This document shows positions 60,545-64,000 of a stretch of DNA of 64,000 bases, piece by piece. Position 1 is the stretch's first letter, and every line of letters begins with the position of its first letter. The notes under the pieces are model-generated. The model searched no databases, was not told the DNA's origin, and was given only the letters and a program-made list of their open reading frames with translations. The position numbers and the translations under genes are program-made. Source of the DNA: Amycolatopsis roodepoortensis (GTDB taxonomy: Bacteria; Actinomycetota; Actinomycetes; Mycobacteriales; Pseudonocardiaceae); NCBI RefSeq assembly GCF_014873915.1, contig NZ_JADBEJ010000004.1, positions 124,001 to 188,000 on the forward strand. Direction: 5' to 3'.

Positions 60545-62194
60545 TTATCGCGCGATGGCCGCCTCCACGTCGGCCACGTGCAACCCACGCAGTTCTTCGA
60601 TCGCGGGCATCCGGCCCAGCAGCCGCAAACGTTGCGACTGAGCCGTGCGCGCCTTCTCGAACAGCAGGCGCGCGTCCCGCGCGTTGCCGAAGTTGACGTC
60701 GCCGGAAACACGCCGGAAGTGGCCGGTCAGCACCGGGCCGGCGGCGGGATCGAGTTCGTAGTCCCCGGCGGACGCCATCCGCCCGAAGATGGCCAGCAGT
60801 TCGTCCGGGCTGTAGTTCTCGAACTCGATCGTCTTGCCGAAGCGGGACGCGAGACCGGGGTTGGCGGCGAGGAAGTCGACCATCTCGCCGGTGTACCCGG
60901 CCACGATCACCGCAACCTCGTCGCGATGTTCCTCCATCAACGGCACCAGGGTGTCGATGGCCTCCTGGCCGAAATCGCCGCCGGAGCCGGCGAGCCGGGT
61001 GAGCGTGTACGCCTCGTCGATGAACAGGACGCCGCCCTTGGCCTCCTCGAACACCGTCGCGGTCTTCTCCGCGGTGTGCCCGATGTACTGGCCGACGAGA
61101 TCCCGGCGGGAGACCTCCCGGAACTGGCCGACCGGCAGGACTCCCAGCGCCTTCAGGAGTTTGCCGTAGATCCGCGCGACCGTCGTCTTCCCGGTGCCTG
61201 GCGCGCCCGCGAAGATCAGATGGTGCCCGGCGGCGCCGACCGGCAGCCCGGCCCGGCGGCGCCATTCGTTGACCTGCAACTCGTCGACCAGCGAGCGGAC
61301 CTCTTCCTTGACGCCGGGAAGGCCGATCATCCCGTCGAGTTCGGCGAGCATCTCGTCCAGCGCGTCGTCCCCCACGGCGCCGGGGTCCGCGGTGTCACCG
61401 ATCGTCGGCGTCGCCCCTTCGGCGATCGCGATACCGGGCTCCGCGGTGTTCGAGACCCGGCAACCGGAGATCTCGCCACCGCAACCGGACGCGAAGGCGA
61501 TCCCCGGGCCCCGGGTGTCGGTGACCGTGCAGCGCTTGAGGATCGGCACACCGTGGTGCGCGACGGCGATGCCTTCGTGACCGGTGTGCGAGACGGTGCA
61601 GCCTTCGACGACCGGCCGCGCGTACTGGTAGACGTAGATTCCCCTCAGCCCGCAACCGGTGACCGTGCAGCGGAGCACGACCGGATCGGCGCCCTGCCCG
61701 AGGGTGATGCCGTCGCCCGTCACGTCTTCGACGGTGGTGTCCTCGATCCGCCCTGGCGAGCCGTCGACGAGGATTCCCTGCTCCGCCCCCGAGATCACGC
61801 ACCCGCTCACGGTGAACGCCGTCGTGCCGCGGATCGCGATCGCCGGGCCGCGCCCGCCGGAGACGGTGCAGTCCCGGACCGCGAGTTCCGTGTCGTCGGC
61901 CTGGATCGCGGACGCGGCGCCCGCCAGGACTTCGATCCCTTCGAGGACGAGCGCTCCGCCGGTGACGCGGAAAACGGGCCGTTCCGCGCCCCGGCCGTCG
62001 ACGACGACGGTGGCGCCGTCCGCCGCGGCCAAGGTCACCCGGAGGCCGGACAGCTCGACGGTTTCCGCGTATTCACCGCCCGCGATGGTGATGACGGCGC
62101 CGTCGGACGCCTCCGTCAAAGCATCGCCGATGGTCGGGTACGCGCCCGGCCGCCGGGCCACCAGCAGGACCCGGCCGGGAGTCGAGGTCGTCAT
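60545..62194 (-). CDS. Right-handed beta-helix domain fused to a CbxX/CfxQ-type AAA+ ATPase
   Basis: A 549-residue two-part protein. Residues about 10-265 form a right-handed parallel beta-helix with eight or nine coils of about 22-24 residues, each with a pattern like CTVSHTGHEGIAVAHHGVPI. Residues about 280-549 are an AAA+ ATPase of the CbxX/CfxQ (EccA-like) family: Walker A AGAPGTGKTTVARIY (about 329-343), Walker B GVLFIDEAY, and arginine-finger region NPGLASRFGKTIEFENYSP. No signal peptide or membrane segment is present. The ATG overlaps the LuxR stop (TGATG). The AAA module would remodel or activate a partner recognised by the beta-helix; the partner is unknown. Confidence 0.88.
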   Translation of the reverse strand: MTTSTPGRVLLVARRPGAYPTIGDALTEASDGAVITIAGGEYAETVELSGLRVTLAAADGATVVVDGRGAERPVFRVTGGALVLEGIEVLAGAASAIQADDTELAVRDCTVSGGRGPAIAIRGTTAFTVSGCVISGAEQGILVDGSPGRIEDTTVEDVTGDGITLGQGADPVVLRCTVTGCGLRGIYVYQYARPVVEGCTVSHTGHEGIAVAHHGVPILKRCTVTDTRGPGIAFASGCGGEISGCRVSNTAEPGIAIAEGATPTIGDTADPGAVGDDALDEMLAELDGMIGLPGVKEEVRSLVDELQVNEWRRRAGLPVGAAGHHLIFAGAPGTGKTTVARIYGKLLKALGVLPVGQFREVSRRDLVGQYIGHTAEKTATVFEEAKGGVLFIDEAYTLTRLAGSGGDFGQEAIDTLVPLMEEHRDEVAVIVAGYTGEMVDFLAANPGLASRFGKTIEFENYSPDELLAIFGRMASAGDYELDPAAGPVLTGHFRRVSGDVNFGNARDARLLFEKARTAQSQRLRLLGRMPAIEELRGLHVADVEAAIAR

Positions 62195-62847
62195 CAGCCC
62201 GCCTTCGCCATCAGCCAGCCGCGGTCGACGGCCTTGGCGCCGGCCTGGAACCGGCTGCGGGCGCCGAGCCGGTTCATGATGTCGGCGACCATCCGGCGCA
62301 CCGTGCGCACCGAGACACCGAGGCGGGCGGCGGCGGATTCGTCGGTGGTGCCGGAGAAGAGCAGCGTCAGCAGCTCCTGCTCGCGGCAGGTCAGGATCGA
62401 GGCGTTCCCGTCGTCCGGGAGATCCAGCGGGACGAGCGGGGCGGCGGCCTGCCAGATCCGCTCGAACAGCCCGACCGTCGCGGTGACCACGCCGGGCAGC
62501 CGGAACACCGCGGAACCGGCCTGCCTGCCCTCCGCCGGGAGCACGACCGAGGTCCGGTCGATCACCAGCGCGTCCATCGGGACCTCGGCGTCGGTCCGCA
62601 CCTCGGCGCCGGCCCGCGACATGCGGTTGAGCGCGCCGGACATCCGCGCGGAATCGGGGAAGAGCACCTTGTGCCGCACGCCGGGGCGCACGCCTCCGAG
62701 CGCGATCCGCTGGAACGCGGTGTCCGTTCCCGTGCTCATGACGAGCACCTCGCCCGTCGCTTCCGCGAGCAGCTCGCCGAGCCCCGCCCGGTCGCTGCCC
62801 GGGCCCGTTCCCGTGACCAGGCTGAGCTGGCCGGTCTGCACGGTCAT
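62194..62847 (-). CDS. LuxR-type regulator with TrmB/PLD-like sensor domain
   Basis: A 217-residue regulator. The N-terminal part (about 30-145) resembles the TrmB/phospholipase D-like ligand domain of many actinomycete LuxR proteins (EVLVMSTGTDTAFQRIALGG, VRTDAEVPMDALVIDRTSVV). The C-terminal LuxR helix-turn-helix (about 160-215) is REQELLTLLFSGTTDESAAA and RLGVSVRTVRRMVADIMNRL. The ATG at 62847 has GGGAGG 8 bases upstream. It is the first gene of an operon with the beta-helix/AAA protein and a response regulator. Confidence 0.88.
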   Translation of the reverse strand: MTVQTGQLSLVTGTGPGSDRAGLGELLAEATGEVLVMSTGTDTAFQRIALGGVRPGVRHKVLFPDSARMSGALNRMSRAGAEVRTDAEVPMDALVIDRTSVVLPAEGRQAGSAVFRLPGVVTATVGLFERIWQAAAPLVPLDLPDDGNASILTCREQELLTLLFSGTTDESAAARLGVSVRTVRRMVADIMNRLGARSRFQAGAKAVDRGWLMAKAG

Positions 62848-63006
62848 CGCAGGTACCTCCCTCTTCCCCCGGCGCGGTGCCGCCGACGACGTCCTGTTCA
62901 TGCCAGTTCCCCGCCGCCGGGGCGGCCGCGGGCACCCGACGCGTTAGCGTTCAGGGGCACCGGGAACTGCATGCGTCTACTTTCGCTGTCCGAACATGAG
63001 GTTTTG
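62848..63006. promoter_or_regulatory. Divergent promoter region of the right-end regulatory island
   Basis: 159 bases between the LuxR start and the second response regulator. It must hold promoters for both operons. TACTTT near 62978 is a possible rightward -10; GAGG ahead of the ATG at 63007 is the ribosome binding site. No clear palindromic operator was found. Confidence 0.4.
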
Positions 63007-63672
63007 ATGACACGGGTGATGGTCGTCGAAGACGACGAGAATCTGCGGCTCGCGCTGGTCACGCAGCTCCGCGCGGCCGGCTACGCCGTCGACGAGGCCG
63101 GTGACATCGCGACCGCGGACCGGCTGCTGCGCGGAACCCACCACGACTGCGTGGTGCTCGACCGGATGCTGCCCGACGGCGACGCCATCGAGTACGTCCA
63201 CATGCGACGGCAGCTGGGCTGGCGCGCGCCCGTGCTGTTCCTCACCGCCCGCGACGCGCTCGCCGACCGCGTGGCCGGGTTCGAGCACGGCGGCGACGAC
63301 TACCTCGTGAAGCCGTTCGTGATGGCCGAACTGACGGAGCGGGTGGCCAACCTGTGTCACCGGTCGGCCTTCGACCGGCCCTCGGTGCTGCACCACGAAG
63401 ACCTGGTGATGGACTGCGCGCGGCGCGAGGTGCGCCGGGCGGGCGTGCTGCTCACCTTGACCAACAAGGAGTACGCGGTGCTCGAATACCTGCTGACCAG
63501 GGCGGGCCTGCCGGTGCAGCGGGCCGACCTGATCGAGCACTGCTGGGACGCGCAGGCCGATCCGATGTCCAATGTGGTCGATGTGGTGGTGAAGCGGTTG
63601 CGCCGCAAGCTGAAGGAACCCGAACTGATCCACGCCGTCCGAGGCCTCGGCTACCGGCTGGGCTCGCGGTGA
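63007..63672 (+). CDS. OmpR-type response regulator paired with a histidine kinase
   Basis: A 221-residue response regulator with VVEDDENLRLAL, phosphorylated Asp52 in CVVLDRMLPDGD, Lys in DDYLVKPFVM and a winged helix (LTLTNKEYAVLEYLLTRAGL, VVKRLRRKLKE). The ATG at 63007 has GAGG upstream; the frame is open further upstream but without family features. It overlaps the kinase start by four bases (GTGA). It is a paralogue of the regulator at 59873 and is divergent from the LuxR-AAA operon. Confidence 0.94.
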   Translation: MTRVMVVEDDENLRLALVTQLRAAGYAVDEAGDIATADRLLRGTHHDCVVLDRMLPDGDAIEYVHMRRQLGWRAPVLFLTARDALADRVAGFEHGGDDYLVKPFVMAELTERVANLCHRSAFDRPSVLHHEDLVMDCARREVRRAGVLLTLTNKEYAVLEYLLTRAGLPVQRADLIEHCWDAQADPMSNVVDVVVKRLRRKLKEPELIHAVRGLGYRLGSR

Positions 63673-64000
63673 ACACCCATTCCTCGGCCGATCGGCTGCG
63701 CAGGCTGCGCTGGACGCTGACCGCGTTGTTCACCGTGATGAACACCCTCGGGCTGGTCGTCTTCGCGTGGCTGCTCATCGCCGAGGACAGTGACCAGGGC
63801 GAGGAACGGATCGACGCCGCGCTGACCCAGGTCACCTCGTCGGTCAGCAGGCAGGTCGCCTACGAGGACGGCACCATCGGGTTCGGCCTGGTCAACACCG
63901 ACGTGCTGAACGACCGCTGCCCCCAGTTCGCGATCCTGCCCGGCGGGGCGCCCGCGTTCCAGCCGCATTTTTCGCGGGCGAACTGCGTCCCGATGAGCAT
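63669..64000 (+). CDS. Sensor histidine kinase, N-terminal part (cut by window edge)
   Basis: The GTG at 63669 overlaps the response regulator stop (GTGA), and 110 codons are visible. A basic start (SADRLRRLRW) leads into a membrane helix (ALFTVMNTLGLVVFAWLLIA) and an extracytoplasmic domain with two cysteines (NDRCPQF and RANCVPM). The kinase core lies beyond the window. The position after an OmpR regulator makes a histidine kinase nearly certain, although the catalytic part is not seen. Confidence 0.8.
   Translation, partial: MNTHSSADRLRRLRWTLTALFTVMNTLGLVVFAWLLIAEDSDQGEERIDAALTQVTSSVSRQVAYEDGTIGFGLVNTDVLNDRCPQFAILPGGAPAFQPHFSRANCVPMS

Noticed and set aside
59414..62947. A 1177-codon open frame on the + strand, antisense to the hypothetical, response regulator, AAA and LuxR genes
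   Set aside because: It crosses four well-supported reverse-strand genes with coupled starts and shows no domain of its own.
1..64000. tRNA, rRNA or prophage genes
   Set aside because: No cloverleaf sequences, ribosomal RNA stretches, integrases or phage structural proteins were recognised on either strand; a dedicated tRNA scan could not be run here.

Overview
The window is high-GC actinomycete DNA and reads like a Pseudonocardiaceae genome, most probably Amycolatopsis. That call rests on near-uniform G/C at third codon positions, frequent GTG/TTG starts, a full mce lipid-uptake operon, a DUF222/HNH gene, a secreted protein set next to mce, and several families of long palindromic intergenic repeats. 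The genus is an inference from these features, not a database match.

Layout. Bases 1-1427 hold the start of a helix-turn-helix regulator and a luciferase-like monooxygenase. Bases 1786-10986 are one uninterrupted mce operon (two YrbE permeases, MceA-F, two Mce-associated proteins), followed by secreted proteins of unknown function and a secreted RCC1-repeat protein (11037-15243). Bases 15264-26199 carry a PucR-type regulator with an operator-rich promoter, an arginase-family enzyme, pyruvate carboxylase, a subtilase-like protein, an erythromycin-esterase homologue divergent from a TetR regulator, and a DUF222/HNH endonuclease under a LexA box. Bases 26405-29694 contain an EACC1-caspase pair coupled to a GNAT gene, which looks like a conflict or programmed-death cassette.

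From 29777 to 59295 the genes follow a housekeeping order also known from Mycobacterium tuberculosis: recG, fakA-like, rpmB, ung, thiL, Lrp-like, DUF3515, then gpsA, plsC, fbiD, ppk, mutT1, hupB, leuD, leuC and the IclR regulator. This order is interrupted at 37823-48797 by accessory genes: a quinone oxidoreductase behind a MerR-type promoter, a MocR/PNPOx pair, a two-component system divergent from a flavin electron-transfer operon (ferric-reductase-like, FMN-binding, ApbE), a VOC protein, a methyltransferase, asparaginase, and cysteine dioxygenase behind a cysteine-rich leader peptide. The ddl gene that normally sits in this order is not in the window.

The right end (59873-64000) is a regulatory island. 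A LuxR-type regulator, a fused beta-helix/AAA+ ATPase and an OmpR-type response regulator form one operon, and a paralogous response regulator with its histidine kinase diverges from it. The best candidates for undescribed biology are this island, the EACC1-caspase-GNAT cassette with its EF-hand loop, the cysteine leader peptide ahead of cysteine dioxygenase, and the structured intergenic repeats. No tRNA, rRNA, CRISPR array, insertion sequence or phage gene was seen.
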